A stretch of DNA of 64,000 nt, from assembly GCA_011037195.1 (NCBI GenBank), contig JAAEAF010003068.1, positions 1 through 64,000 on the forward strand. The letters are read 5' to 3'. This DNA comes from Triatoma infestans (taxonomy: Eukaryota; Arthropoda; Insecta; Hemiptera; Reduviidae). The stretch's first letter is position 1; each line of letters begins with the position of its first letter. Made by a program: the position numbers and the translations under genes. This document shows, in pieces, positions 46,086 to 57,086 of the stretch. The notes under the pieces are model-generated. The model saw nothing but the letters and a program-made list of their open reading frames with translations, was not told the origin of the DNA and did not search any database.

Positions 46086-47149
46086 TTTAGTTTGGATGTT
46101 AAATGGAAATATTAGTGGTCAACAATGAATAATGAAGTTTTCCATGTCAGTAACACATAATATTCTTGAGATAACTGTAATTAACTGTAAATACAGTTTT
46201 TAGTGAGGGGTGCCTACAAATCTTGAAGTTCTATTGTAACTCCGTTGCGTGTCTGGATTAGTACATTGTATGTAGCCAGGCTGTTCAAGTATAGAAATAG
46301 ATAAGTGGTAGTGAGTGTATGTATGTGAAGGGGTGAACTAGAAATCTCTATGGAGACACGCTGAGCTGAACTCAAGTACTACAGCTACCCGCACACATAT
46401 GAGATCTTTTTTGCAGTGTAAGTGTTCGGTATGTCAGTGTCAATGCTGACAGGGATAAACTGCCGGAGTGCTACTAAGAGATCCCTAAAGAAATGATTGT
46501 CCAGTTCTCCTTTCAAGAATAGCTGAATTATTATTTGAAGTTGCAATCGGTCCATGTGTGTAATCCAGAAAAAAAAGAAGAAAGAAATAATGAAAAAAAA
46601 TCAATTGATTGTCCAGGCATGTTGGGAATAACTGAATATTTATTATTCAAGGATAAAAAGTAATATCGTTTTAAACAGAGAGGGTGATTCGAGTCCGCGT
46701 CATTGCTGGAAAATACCAGGAATTTCTCCTTTTCACTTGCTACTTGAACTTTGACTGGCTTCGAGGGGAGACCGTTTATTTCACAAGTGTACATTTGTCT
46801 GTTTTAACTGAGGTCAGTAAGATATTTTTTTCAAGATATAATGTCAATGGACGACCGTTTAAAAGTAATGGTCGATTGCCTGACTAATGGAGCGACAATG
46901 GTTGATGGCAATAAAATGAAGCAGGCTATCAATGGAAAAAATATAAAGATTTTTTTCAGTACTATGATCCATTTATACATTCCTTCTTAACTAGTTATTA
47001 AAATAGAGAAAATACTTAAGGTTCCTAAAAGACAAAACAAAGTTTTAGTACTGCGCTCACCTCCCATCTCTCAAAGTGTTGAACAGCAAATATTAAATAC
47101 GAAAAACTGTAAGAACATCATACTTGAAATTTCTAGATCCAACAAAAGA
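46086..47149. other. Unassigned AT-rich DNA
   Basis: No supported gene. A minus frame at 46531-46794 starts MYTCEINGLPSKPVKVQV, which resembles the end of an Ig-like domain but has no intact exon context. Confidence 0.5.
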
Positions 47150-47330
47150 TTTTATCAAAATGGTTTAATCAATTTTCACCAAAAATTCTCGAAACGATTT
47201 TCCTTAAACTTGAAAAACAATGTTCAAACAATGTACTTTTTGTTTTAAATATTTTTCAAAAAAAAGTGTTTTTTTTTATGGATTCTTTTTTTTTTTTTAT
47301 CGCAAAAGTGATTTGCCTCAGTGCAATATA
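47150..47330 (+). repeat. Possible family A scrap
   Basis: TTTTCACCAAAAATTCTCGA, AACGATTTTCCTTAAACTTG and a TTTTTTTTT run resemble the central family A unit. Short and degenerate. Confidence 0.4.
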
Positions 47331-47424
47331 AAGAGGAGAAGTGGATCATAACATACTCAAAAACCTAAAAAATAATGAGAATAATTTTACTTCAGAATTT
47401 ATTATTATTATTAATGCTTTCAGT

Positions 47425-47641
47425 AGGGAGGGGATTAGCTCAGCTGGTTTCCCACACGCAGGACCCAGGTTCGAATGTAGCAGTGCTGACCTAAGATTTT
47501 CTCTTACTAGGAGCCTCTACAGCTCACTGTCCGGGGGTAGTCAATGTTGTCTGTAACTAGAAAATACTGCTCAGAAGCCGCCGAAGTGCATGGAAAAGAT
47601 TTCAAGGCTGCAGTACACTAAACCCTAAAAATAACAAAATA
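47425..47641 (+). mobile_element. tRNA-derived SINE with 8 bp duplication
   Basis: The head starts AGGGAGGGGATTAGCTCAGC. It is missing about 15 bp between the box A region and CCCACACGCAGGACC. The body has GGAGCCTCTACAGCTCACTG and CACTGTCCGG; the tail is A-rich. Flanked by CTTTCAGT (47417-47424, 47642-47649). Confidence 0.87.
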
Positions 47642-47649
47642 CTTTCAGT

Positions 47650-48990
47650 TGCACTAAGCAAAAATGACACAGCATTCCTATGGCTGCATAAAAAACAATG
47701 TTTACAATTTGTATAATATAAAACTGTTCCACAACAGAAAAAAATAATAGACACAAATATGTTTGACAAATATAGAAATTCAATAAACGAAATTTTTGAT
47801 AGAAAGTAAAGAAAAGGAAAATGGCAATCTAGCACGAAAGCAAAAACCAACTGGCATAAACTAATACCACAATTTGGCTATCAGTGAAAAGTTATGTACT
47901 CGATGTGTACTTGTACATATCCCGAGGACTGATTTCAATAAAGATTAGTATTTCCCATAATATCAGATCAAGGTAGGAAACATTAATGAAAGCTCTCCAG
48001 GAAATTTCAAAAGATAGTAAGAGAATTTTTATTCTCCTCCTGAGATTTTGAGGTGTGAATCACATTATCCATTAAGTGAATGGCAGAGATGGCTCGGCTC
48101 TCATGTCTACAAGTTTTCACTTATATTAATTATAATTTTCTTACACAAAAATTTCGCCCGTTGTATGTTTTCCATGTCCCACCAACATGTCGCTTCTAGA
48201 TTATGTAGTATTGTCATGTGTTTTAATAACTTGCAAAGGTAATTTTCCCCTGTTCAAAAAAAAAAAATACAATTTATTCTTTATAATTTGTTTATATAAT
48301 AATAAACTTGTAAAAATGTAAGATTGTACAATAAAACAAGTATCATAGACTTCACATTACTAAACACAAAAGTGTATTTTTTTCGTTTCTTTAATTACAT
48401 GTTGTATATTTCTATTTTTTATGCTTGGTTTGTTTAGCGAAAGTGTTAAGTTTATGAAATATAGGAAATTGACTTTAACATTAGTGTAATATTATGTTTA
48501 TATTTTGTCCTCATTTAAAGTTGTTAATGTATCAGACTTTCCATAAATATGGAAGAAAATCCAAAACCTGAATTATAATTGGAAAAAAGTCTGCTATTCC
48601 GGTCATAATCTTACATAATTTTCTAAATTGCGTACTCTTCCCTAGACAAGTATAATCAAAATCAATGTGTAAAGTGTGACAGAAACTTTGTAAGTCAAAG
48701 TCTTTACACAAACTTCTTTGAACCAAAATTTGGAGAAAAAACCGAAACCGTGAGAACCAATGAGAAGAAGCATGCAAGAATGGAGAAAACCTCAGTTATT
48801 ATACAATACTGCGAATCTAATCACATATTTAACAATCAAAAATCTGTTCAGAAATGGCTGAAGTGTTTTTACGGCATTATTTTTGTTTAATTCTACTTTA
48901 TTTAAAACTGAACCTAAGACTTCTTAGGCTTTTTCCGTGTGAGTTGATTACCCTGAACACCACTTAATGTTGAGGACAGAATATTGGAAT
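47650..48990. other. Unassigned AT-rich DNA
   Basis: No element or gene recognised. Frames at 47602-47850, 48048-48242 and 48532-48777 have no motif. Confidence 0.5.
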
Positions 48991-49002
48991 TATATAACTC
49001 TA

Positions 49003-49176
49003 ACTGGTATTTTATCCGGCGTAGCATGTATATTTATATTGTTCCTCACCAGTTTCAGATTTTCATCCATCGTCATAGCAAATTCACCAAGTTCACTGCA
49101 ACGTTGAATAATATAAATATGCATGCTACGGCGGATAAAATACCAGATGTTATCCAGCATTGCGGACCCATCCACA
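49003..49176. mobile_element. Small hammerhead-like inverted-repeat element (174 bp) with 12 bp duplication
   Basis: Inverted arms: CTGGTATTTTATCCGGCGTA, GCATGTATATTTATATT (49004-49040) against AATATAAATATGCATGCTAC, GGCGGATAAAATACCAG (49110-49146). Flanked by a perfect 12 bp repeat TATATAACTCTA (48991-49002, 49177-49188). Between the arms, a minus-strand TGACGATGG...ATCTGAAACTGGT block (about 49046-49077) corresponds to the GAAAC-containing block of 25555-25830. Paired small frames on both strands simply reflect the palindrome. Confidence 0.82.
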
Positions 49177-49189
49177 TATATAACTCTAT

Positions 49190-49330
49190 GCTTTTTACTT
49201 TCTCTTATTCCTGGTAAGAGGAAATATTACAATCGTTTCAAATTTTTGAAATAAGAGTTTTCATCAGATATAAATGTTTTGAGATCAATTTTGTGTGTGT
49301 GTGTGTGGACAAAATATCTCGGAAGGGGAA
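49190..49330 (+). repeat. Family A dispersed repeat, 5' part
   Basis: TTTTTACTTTCTCTTATTCC, TGGTAAGAGGAAATATTACA, ATCGTTTCAAATTTTTGAAA, GAGTTTTCATCAGATATAAA, GTTTTGAGATC, a (GT)8-9 run, ACAAAATATCTCGG. The leading box forms a short palindrome (CTCTTA...TAAGAG). Confidence 0.85.
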
Positions 49331-49834
49331 TTAGGTATAAGTTGAGAGGGTAGGACCCCTTACACGGATGCCAAACCCTGTCGAATGCTTGAGCGACTGG
49401 CTTTACATTTAAAATCGATTTAAATGCAGAATTATGCTTCGGCTTTTTATACTGATTGTATCGACTACTACCAGAAGAAATACAGGGAAGCGTTTGGGGT
49501 AAGGAGATTTCTCTAGGCGGACTTTGGTTCAGAGCTAGGGGTGCCAAGAAGAGTTTGCACTTTTTTCGACGAGGTTGGTATCAACCTGAAGAATATGTCT
49601 TACCTCACTGAATCTATCCTTATAGATTCTTTCGGGATAATAAATAATCACATATACGGACATTGAGAGAACCTTTATTTCTCGTTTGTATCTATTTATT
49701 GATTTAACTTTTTCTTATTTTACGTTATTTATTTTTAAATCTTTTTTTTTTTTTATGAACTTGTTTAATTTTATCTACAGACTTCCTGTTTATAATTGAA
49801 AATTTTTAAACCTTGTTAAAGTAATATACCTTTA
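49331..49834. other. Unassigned DNA
   Basis: 49335-49560 is less AT-rich; its minus frame 49227-49547 has no recognisable domain. A poly-T tract lies at about 49742. Confidence 0.45.
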
Positions 49835-49835
49835 A

Positions 49836-50075
49836 GTAGGGAAGGGATTAGCTCAGTGGTTAGCGCACTGGACTCCCACGCGGAGGACCCGGGTTCGAGC
49901 CCAGCTGTGGTGCCCTTAGATTTTTCTTCGTGGAAGCCTCTACAGCTCACTGTCCGGTGATTGTCAGTGTTGTCTGTAATGAGAGGACACTGTCCGTAGG
50001 CCGGCAGTGCACTGAGAAGGCTCCGGGTACCACCAATGACCATAGATGTTGAGGCGCCTTAAATTTAAAAAAAAA
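49836..50075 (+). mobile_element. tRNA-derived SINE, full length
   Basis: Best head in the window: AGGGAAGGGATTAGCTCAGT, box A TAGCTCAGTGG, box B GGTTCGAGCCC. The body has TTTTTCTTCGTGG, CTCACTGTCCGGTGATTG, GAGAGGACACTGTCC, GGCCGGCAGTGCACTGAGAA and ends GAGGCGCCTTAAATTTAAAA. The boxes would be an internal RNA polymerase III promoter. No clear target duplication. The minus frame 49816-50043 is not a gene. Confidence 0.92.
49852..49914 (+). promoter_or_regulatory. Internal pol III promoter (A and B boxes) of the SINE
   Basis: TAGCTCAGTGG matches the A box pattern and GGTTCGAGCCC the B box pattern, spaced as in a tRNA. Both boxes are intact here and also in the copy at 61305. Confidence 0.7.
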
Positions 50076-52239
50076 TAATAATAACAATATTTTTAACTTT
50101 ATTGTTGTTATTCCGATTTAAAATGTATATATTTGCATTATCTATGATGAGTGATCTATAAGCTGTGCTGTGTTTCTAGCATCTCAATTTATACTGCACA
50201 GCATCACTTTGTCATAGATAAATAAATAAAATGTTTCTTTCTCTTCTTTTGAATTTAAATGGGGTTGAAATTTATGATAAATAATGAAACTTTTAGATAA
50301 ATTCTGAATGTGGTATCTGCCTTGCCATTATTAAAGTTTTCCTTCAAAAAGAAGTAGCATAGAAATATTCCTTTTAACTGTTATAAATTTATTATTCAAT
50401 TGTGCAAATTACAATCGCCACCGCTAACAGAGACAGCGGTGAACAAGAGGTATATTCAGTGAAATAAGGGCAATTACTTTGGAAACTAGAACACGTCTGA
50501 CCCTAAAACTATAATGCAGATATATTTTCAATTGTCTGAGTGCATTTATATATATATATATATATATATATATCAGTATTTTTTTTGTTTTGTTTCTGTT
50601 TCATGTCAAAAAGTAGGTAGTATATATAATTTATTTGTGTTTATATTCGGCGGGAACTCTGAAACTCTAACTACAGGAATAATAGTATTGACAGCATTTT
50701 GTGCTAAACATTGGTACACGATTATGGCTAAAATTCGTCCACGTTTAAGAAAACTAGAGCGTTAGTGCAGCCGAATTTCCTCTACTATTATTGCTGCAAT
50801 TAACAACCAACAAGATATAATTGCATCTGAAAAATCTTTAATCAAAATGTCCTACGAACGTGAGCTTATGACAAAACAGAGACAGTGAATGCTTATGAAA
50901 GAAGAGAAATACAAGAAGATATTACCTTTCGGTTTACATCATCCTAGTATGATGGATTCATTCTTCAGAAATCTTTAGGAATATTTTCTACTAAGAAAAG
51001 GGATTCTTCTTTCCAAAATGTTACGATAACTTGCTCCAAGCTTGTTAGCTAACTCTACCACTCTATTCGAAATATTTTTTCTTCCAGAAAGAATTGGCGC
51101 TCTCTTCTTAACTACAGTGTAATCTAGGAGGTCTAAGTAACTGCCAGTGTAGATAGTTGTTCCCTCTGTCACCTCAAATTTATGTCATTTTATAAATAAT
51201 TGTATTAATAATAGTATTCAAACCAGATTTTTTTTTTTTTTTTACAAAGTAATTATTAAATTAAAAGAAAAAATAAAATTGCAAACGCCTTAATACAGAG
51301 CACAGTCACTCCTCGTCGGAACATCTTCCTTAATCAGAGCATTAATTAAATTAAACAATCTTGATTCGAAGTAGAAAAACCAAAATTAAAGCAGTAAAAA
51401 TAAATAAGCGATACAAACAACAAAGTAAAAGAAATAGAAAAACAAACTGAAAAGAGGCAAAACAAAAACGAAGTTATATTAGATTCTTTTATATAATAAA
51501 ATTTAACAAGAGCCAGAAGAAATGAATGGAACATAAAATTAATGGTGATTTACTATAGTGTTAACAGAGTTTACTACACATTGAATCAAGAACTTTACTG
51601 ATACAAAAAGACATACATATAGATTGAAAACTATCGAAAAGTTGAAACTTTTTAGAAAAGAAGTTACTATTTGGAAAGAAAGTAAAAATAAAAAGAAAAG
51701 AAAAAAAAACACATTCTAAATGAAAAGTTTTTGAAAGGAATACTGAGAAAAGCTTTTAAAAGGTTTATCTTTGTCTGTTTTCTCTTTAATCTGAACTTTT
51801 AGTAGTTTAACTAAACAATGGTTACTTATGACCGCCATGATTACGATGAAACTAAAAACAATGCAATTAAGGAGCTTGTCCAGAATTAGCGATATCAAGA
51901 AAGTCATAAATTTTGTCCATAAATTGTAAAATATAAAAAGAAAAAAAATCCTGAGTGATGAAAAACACCTACACAATTATGTAACTTAAAAATAAACTTC
52001 CCTACACCCACGAGTGACCACCTAAAATACTTTTTCCTGGGAACAAGTTTCTAATAAATATGATTGCTTTCATATGAGTAATTAATTCCCATAAACATAT
52101 AGGTGGCAGTTGTTTACCTTAATCATAAAGAGATAGTCTGCAGGAAAGACTAACGTCATTCCCCCCTCTCTCTCTCCCTGAATCTCTCTAACATCATTTC
52201 ACCTACATCAACTAAAAGTGATAGCCTTACATGTGTGTG
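50076..52239. other. Unassigned AT-rich DNA
   Basis: Contains a (TA)n run at 50547-50573 and long A/T tracts. 50640-51180 has longer open stretches on both strands (plus 50514-50765, minus 50975-51172) but no motif I recognise. Confidence 0.45.
50547..50573 (+). repeat. (TA)n microsatellite
   Basis: About 13 TA units; it is translated as a YI repeat in the spurious frame at 50514-50765. Confidence 0.9.
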
Positions 52240-52450
52240 TAATACGCATAATACAAAAAAAATTTTGGAGCCATTTTCGAAAAAAATCATACAAAAAAGA
52301 AAATAAATGACAAATCCATTCGATTGAGTGGATGGGCGATTTTGACCAACAGCTAGCTTCCTTTTGGATCCCCTGGTGAAATCGTACAGAATATAAAGTT
52401 TATTCCTGTGATTATACTTGGCCGAATTGTGCTTTTCACAAAACATAAAC
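52240..52450 (-). repeat. Family A dispersed repeat, central part
   Basis: Reverse copy: AAATGACAAATCCATTCGAT, GGGCGATTTTGACCAACAGC, TAGCTTCCTTTTGGATCCCC, AATATAAAGTTT. Divergent. The 131-codon minus frame 52156-52551 crosses it and is not a supported gene. Confidence 0.65.
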
Positions 52451-52889
52451 ATACATGGGAAACATGAGACAGTAACCTCGATTTCGTACCTAAGTACTAT
52501 TTCAAAATACTGTATAGTCCTACTGATTATATATATTACGCGGATAATCAAGTTTCTGCAATTTTCTCAAAAAAAACAAAGAAAAACTCGCAATATTTTA
52601 GTATATTTTGGCATTTATAATAACACACATTTAAACCTGTTTCAATTATTTGCAACATTTTTCAGGAATTATTTAATTTCAGGGCTCAGACGTGAGGCTT
52701 TCCTTCTATAGTGCCAGTTCAGTTAGCTTATAAACATTTAGAAAAAAAAATCCGAACTTTGCAATAATAAGAAAAAGTAGTGTGAGTGTTTCACAGCAGA
52801 TTGTACTTTCGAGTCTTTTCGAGTTTTCGCCAGAAATAGACATTGTGTGGTCTACTAAATGACGTAAACAAAAGTGTTTATTTATATTT

Positions 52890-53640
52890 TTTAATTTAAG
52901 GCGCGTCAACATCTATGGTCATTGGCGCCCGAAGCCTTCTCAGTACACTGCCGGAATCCGGACAGTGTTCTTTCGTTACAGGCAACACTGTCCATTGTGA
53001 TGGATGCCAGAAATATATTGTCAAATATATTTTATTTGAAAAATATCCAGAAAAATCTAACATTCGCTGGCAAAAAGGGTAGACACAGGTAGAAGACTTC
53101 AGTTACAGATCAAAGGACCTGGTTAGTTTTGGCTTTTAGAGTTCACAGAACTTTGGTAGCTTTGTCTTTTCACCCCCTTCTCACAGGGGAAGATTTGTAC
53201 TAACAAGAGAAGGCATTCTTTCAAGACAGTCTATATTCTGCTTTAAAAGAAGAACAGTCTGAACCAGACATTCAATCAGAACACTTGATTCAGGAATCGC
53301 TATTTTAGCATCAGTGCCAGCCATAAGTTAAAACATAGCTAGTTTCAGTGTATTAATAAAAGCATATTACTGTGATATTGAAAAGTACTTAAATTCACTT
53401 AGAAAATATATCTATTTTAAAAATAGTGGTGATCTCTTGATTATTTCTGGTACTTCTCTCTTTAACATATATACTCACAAGCCCTTTACAATACCGCTCA
53501 CGCTACAAGCTACTATTACCACTACAACTACACAGCACACCAATTACATGTCACCATCACCGGACAGTGAGCTGAAGAGGCTCCTAAGAAGAACAAATCT
53601 AAGGGTAGCACATCTGAACTCGAACCCGGTCCTCCGTGGG
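52890..53640 (-). mobile_element. tRNA-derived SINE interrupted by a solo LTR
   Basis: The 3' half (52890-52995) has TTTAAGGCGCGTCAACATCT, GTCATTGGCGCCCGAAGCC and CGGACAGTGTTC. The 5' half (53554-53640) has ACCGGACAGTGAGCTGAAGA, GGCTCCTAAGAAGAAC and a box B-like GAACTCGAACCC. The halves abut exactly at the LTR's CCAT duplication. The head is truncated before box A. Confidence 0.9.
52996..53553 (+). mobile_element. Solo LTR, subfamily 2 (558 bp)
   Basis: Starts TGTGATGGATGCCAG, ends TTACATGTCA, with a perfect 4 bp duplication CCAT (52992-52995, 53554-53557). It shares GGGGAAGATTTG and CTTCTCACAG with 61655-62105, and AGGAATCGC, AACATATATACT and ACAAGCCCTTT with subfamily 1. Confidence 0.87.
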
Positions 53641-53689
53641 AAAAGTTTTAATTATTATTATTATTATTAGTATTATTATTTATCCACGT

Positions 53690-53840
53690 CAACATCTTTA
53701 ATCTCTAGCCTCCAGACAGTTTTCTTTTATTACAGACAACCCATCACCGACAGTGATGGACAACTGTAGAGAACTCCAAGGAAGAGAACATGTAAGGGGG
53801 CAGTACTACCTGAACTTGAAGAATGGTCTCCTCAATCTTT
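53690..53840 (-). mobile_element. tRNA-derived SINE, degenerate and truncated
   Basis: CCACGTCAACATCTTTAATC, CTCCAGACAGTTTTC, CATCACCGACAGTGATGGAC, CTCCAAGGAAGAGAAC, CAGTACTACCTGAACTTGAA. Same strand as, and directly behind, the previous SINE, across an ATT-rich tail. Confidence 0.72.
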
Positions 53841-54460
53841 TGTGTGTTTGTGAACAGCATAGCTCAAAAATCAAAAAATCGCAAGAAATTTAGGCTTGAT
53901 ATTCCGTTTGAATGGAATCCGAAGGGGAAGTAATCTATCAAAATTTCTGAATTGGAAGTACTATTATTCTATTGAATGCATTTGTCCAGATTTTCCCCAA
54001 ATGGCTCCAATATTTTTTTGTAAAAAAAGCTACATATACACTACATACATGTAGGCCTATTACTTTTATATGAAATATTTTCCCGTCAAAATTCATTTAA
54101 GGTGGATTTGGGGGGAGGGTAAGGTTTGCTGTACTTTAAAGGGGCCATTTCAGTTTATTATACTATTTCTGTCATCTATTTAATATTAATGAGTATTAAA
54201 CGTATTGCCAAAATTCCGAGTTTGAAAAAACAATCCTGAACAATTTTTTGCAGTTTTTGCGGTTTAGTTATTAACTTGATTCACTAACTATACCATACTA
54301 CTTATCACTGACTATAGAGGTCTCTACCTATCACTTTTGTTTATACCATTGTTCGAAAAAATTGTATTTAGAGGGGTTCTTGAGGAAATGGGAGGTCATT
54401 CTTCCTTCAAAATAAACTTTTTATTAAGTTTAGATTCCGTTTATATTAACTTTTACTAAT

Positions 54461-55440
54461 ACTGACATCAGATATGCTTTAGTATTTAGAAATCTAGGTT
54501 GAATTTTTTTATTTTTAAATAATATTTTATAAATTTTTTTTTTTTTTTAATCTGCGTTTATCTTACAACACACAGGTAAATCCCCCATAAGATATAATAA
54601 AGTGAAATAATATTTCTTATCAGTGTACACAACCAAATTTTGTAGTAAGAGAGAGAGATAGTGAAACTTGGTGTGTTATCTAACTTTACTCTCTCTCTCT
54701 CTCTCTCTTTATGCTAACATTTAAACCCTTACTAAATCATTCACAGAATAATATACCTAACAAAAGTTGCCCCAAATTTAATAAATCTTCACACATGTTT
54801 TCTAAACTCTAAAATTTAGTTAGTTTATAAGATAGCCTTAAACTTTATTACTTGTTACGTTGTTACTCGTATGTATGTTTTCAAAATATCTATTTAAAAA
54901 CAAATGAAACATATATCCTGTGAAACCCACACGCGAGTTTCTCTCACCACATTCGTATCTTCCAGTAAAAAAAAATATACTTATATATGGGATTTTCCAA
55001 CATTTAATTGCCCTTATAATATTTGCAGTGTATCGTCCATGTAGAAATAGCACTTTTGTTAAAAGCTTTAATATCAACACCTCCCTAATACCTTCTTAAG
55101 TCAATTTTCCCGGATAATAAAAGTGACTACTCTATAAAACATCATATACTATGTGTATGTATATATTATTTATTTCTTTATTTATTTTTACAACTGTTTG
55201 CACCTTTTAAAGGTATACAGAGGGTAGTTGACCTTAATAGTAACCTTAGATATAATTACAAATAATAAATAAAACATCAAAAAAAAAAAAAGAAAAGAAA
55301 AAAACAAACGATAAATTTCATTCCTCAAGTAATTACCCTTTTCCCAAAACACATTAAGAAGAAATAAGAATAAAAATCAAACAAACAAAAAAATCAAATA
55401 ATTACCAGAATGCATGTTAAATATAGAAAATAATTAACTT
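54461..55440. other. Unassigned AT-rich DNA
   Basis: Holds a (CT)n run at 54689-54709 and poly-T/poly-A tracts. No gene. Confidence 0.5.
54689..54709 (+). repeat. (CT)n microsatellite
   Basis: About 10 CT units. Confidence 0.9.
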
Positions 55441-55450
55441 AAGACATCCC

Positions 55451-56255
55451 TTATTTGAAATATATAAAAACAGAATAAATATCTAATTCTGTAAATGTAA
55501 ATAAGTTTATGAAATTCTCATTTTCATTATCGTGTGTTAAATACTTATTTATATACAATTTCCTGCGATTCGCATAAGCAGGACACATTATAATCGCATG
55601 TATTAAATCATTTGTTGCATTGAATGTACAAAATTTACAAAATATTTTGTGAGTCAAACAAATATTTGCTTCTATTCAAATATATGGTACATTTTTTTTT
55701 GTATACTAATCGTAATTGAACAATTAGTCTTAACATGTTAATGTTCACATTATACTGGAGATAAATTTCTTTAAGACTGAAGCTACAAAGATTTCTGTAG
55801 AGGAGATTATACCGGTTATTCAATACGAACTCTATATCCGTACTATACAAATTGTTCTTGAACGATTCCAGTAAAGCATTATAATTATCTGAAAGTATTT
55901 CCCCGCTTTAGAGCTTGCCAAACGAAATCAGCACCGATACAATTTAAATATTTTCTAAGACTCAGCACCCAATTGAATGGCATCTTAAAATGATTTAGCT
56001 CAAGTAGCCTAAGGTAACACATTTTTGGTAACCGAAAATCTGACATCCGAATTAGCAATCGCCACCATCCCAACATCCTTTTAAATATTTTGAATTCTGT
56101 ATGTATTCTTCCTGTTTCGAGCCTAACAAAGGAGTCGTCCGGTGTCGTTTTAGAAAGGCATAACAATTGCTTAACATAACGAATCTGGCCTCTTTCAACT
56201 ACACTACTATGTTCAGCATCCCAAACCTCAGAAAGATATAATATATAATAATACA
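55451..56255 (-). pseudogene. LINE ORF2 C-terminal region, decayed
   Basis: The minus-strand reading starts SEVWDAEHSSVVERGQ (about 56240) and continues KTTPDDSFVRLETGRIHTEF, KRMLGWWRLLIRM, RLPKMCYLRLLELN. After a frameshift near 55880 it reads SDNYNALLESFKNN, YSTDIEFVLNNRYNLLYRN, and after another near 55640 it ends with CKFCTFNATNDLIHAIIMC. The last part is a C-x2-C...H-x4-C knuckle found at the C-terminus of several non-LTR ORF2 proteins. No reverse transcriptase is left in this copy. It resembles the same region of the neighbour at 57087-58680 in layout but not closely in sequence. Confidence 0.82.
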
Positions 56256-57080
56256 CTCTCCCAGATAGAATCGTACAGATTAGTGCGTATGTATATATAA
56301 AAGGGTTGGTTTGGTATGGTAGAATGGTTATGAACATATGAATTTTAACAAGGAGATCCCTAGTTCGTAGACCTACGAAAAACATGGTGTTCTGCCCCCT
56401 CCCCCCGCCATTCACGTCTCGTAATTTTGTAGTCGGGCGTTAATAAACAAGCCTAAATAAAATAGGCATTACTTAATGAGATTATGTGTTTATATAGTGA
56501 GTAAACCAAATTTAAAATTAAAACAAACAAAACTTGGTAAAACAGTTTTTCGATTAAACGATTTGTCAGTAAGCTTCTTATACAGATCCCCTCTTCGTGA
56601 TCATGGCGTTATCATCGTCCGAACAAGAAGTTTCGTTATTTTACAGATTTTTCAGGGTAGGGAGAAGCTCTACTCAAAACACTCAAACAAACATACAAAC
56701 CAATATACACACACACACACACAAAGTGAGATTGAGCAGTGATGGAAGAGGTATTTTACTCTCTTTTTTACCCTTATGGGGGATATAAAAAAACAGTTCC
56801 CATAAAAATAGAATTTCGAAAATCGGACCTTCAGCAGTACTCCTCCCCCACTAACTTTTTCAGCAGTACGAGGATCATAATAATACATGAATAAATTAAG
56901 AAATAATAAATATGCATATTTCCATATTAATAGTCTTTATTATAAATAATATACTAAACAAATAGTGAAAAAAAGAAATAATTGTACTTCCAAAGACGCC
57001 AACCGTGGTCACAGACCGTCGGTGGAGTCGAAAAATTATACATCAATTAACTATATACCATCAATTAAATGAAAGGATTA
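56256..57080. other. Unassigned DNA
   Basis: Small overlapping frames around 56476-56888 include a short (CA)n run near 56708. No domain recognised; may include flanks of the two LINE remnants. Confidence 0.45.
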
Positions 57081-57086
57081 TTACCA

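Larger units (their letters stand above)
52750..54460 (+). repeat. Family A dispersed repeat split by SINEs and a solo LTR
   Basis: The left part (52750-52889) joins an end block (AATAAGAAAAAGTAGTGTGA, GTGTTTCACAGCAGATT) directly to a start block (TTTTCGAGTTTTCGCCAGAA). The right part (53838-54460) continues with GAACAGCATAGCTCAAAAAT, TTGATATTCCGTTTGAATGG, AATTTCTGAATTGGAAGTAC, GGTGGATTTGGGGGGAGGG, AAATTCCGAGTTTGAAAA and CCTATCACTTTTGTTTATA. The inserted block holds two SINE pieces and an LTR. Confidence 0.82.

Noticed and set aside
46531..46840. Ig-like exon (YTCEINGLPSKPVKVQV, minus strand)
   Set aside because: An AG acceptor-like site precedes it, but all three frames from that site hit stops and no other Ig residues are visible. 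Probably chance.
49855..49915. True tRNA gene
   Set aside because: A and B boxes are present, but the anticodon arm does not pair well, there is no complete acceptor stem, and the sequence continues into a SINE body found in several other places.
50514..50765. 83-codon frame with YIYIYI repeat
   Set aside because: Created by a TA microsatellite; the remainder lacks a recognisable domain.
52156..52551. 131-codon minus-strand frame
   Set aside because: Runs over a CT-rich end and a degenerate family A copy; no motif.
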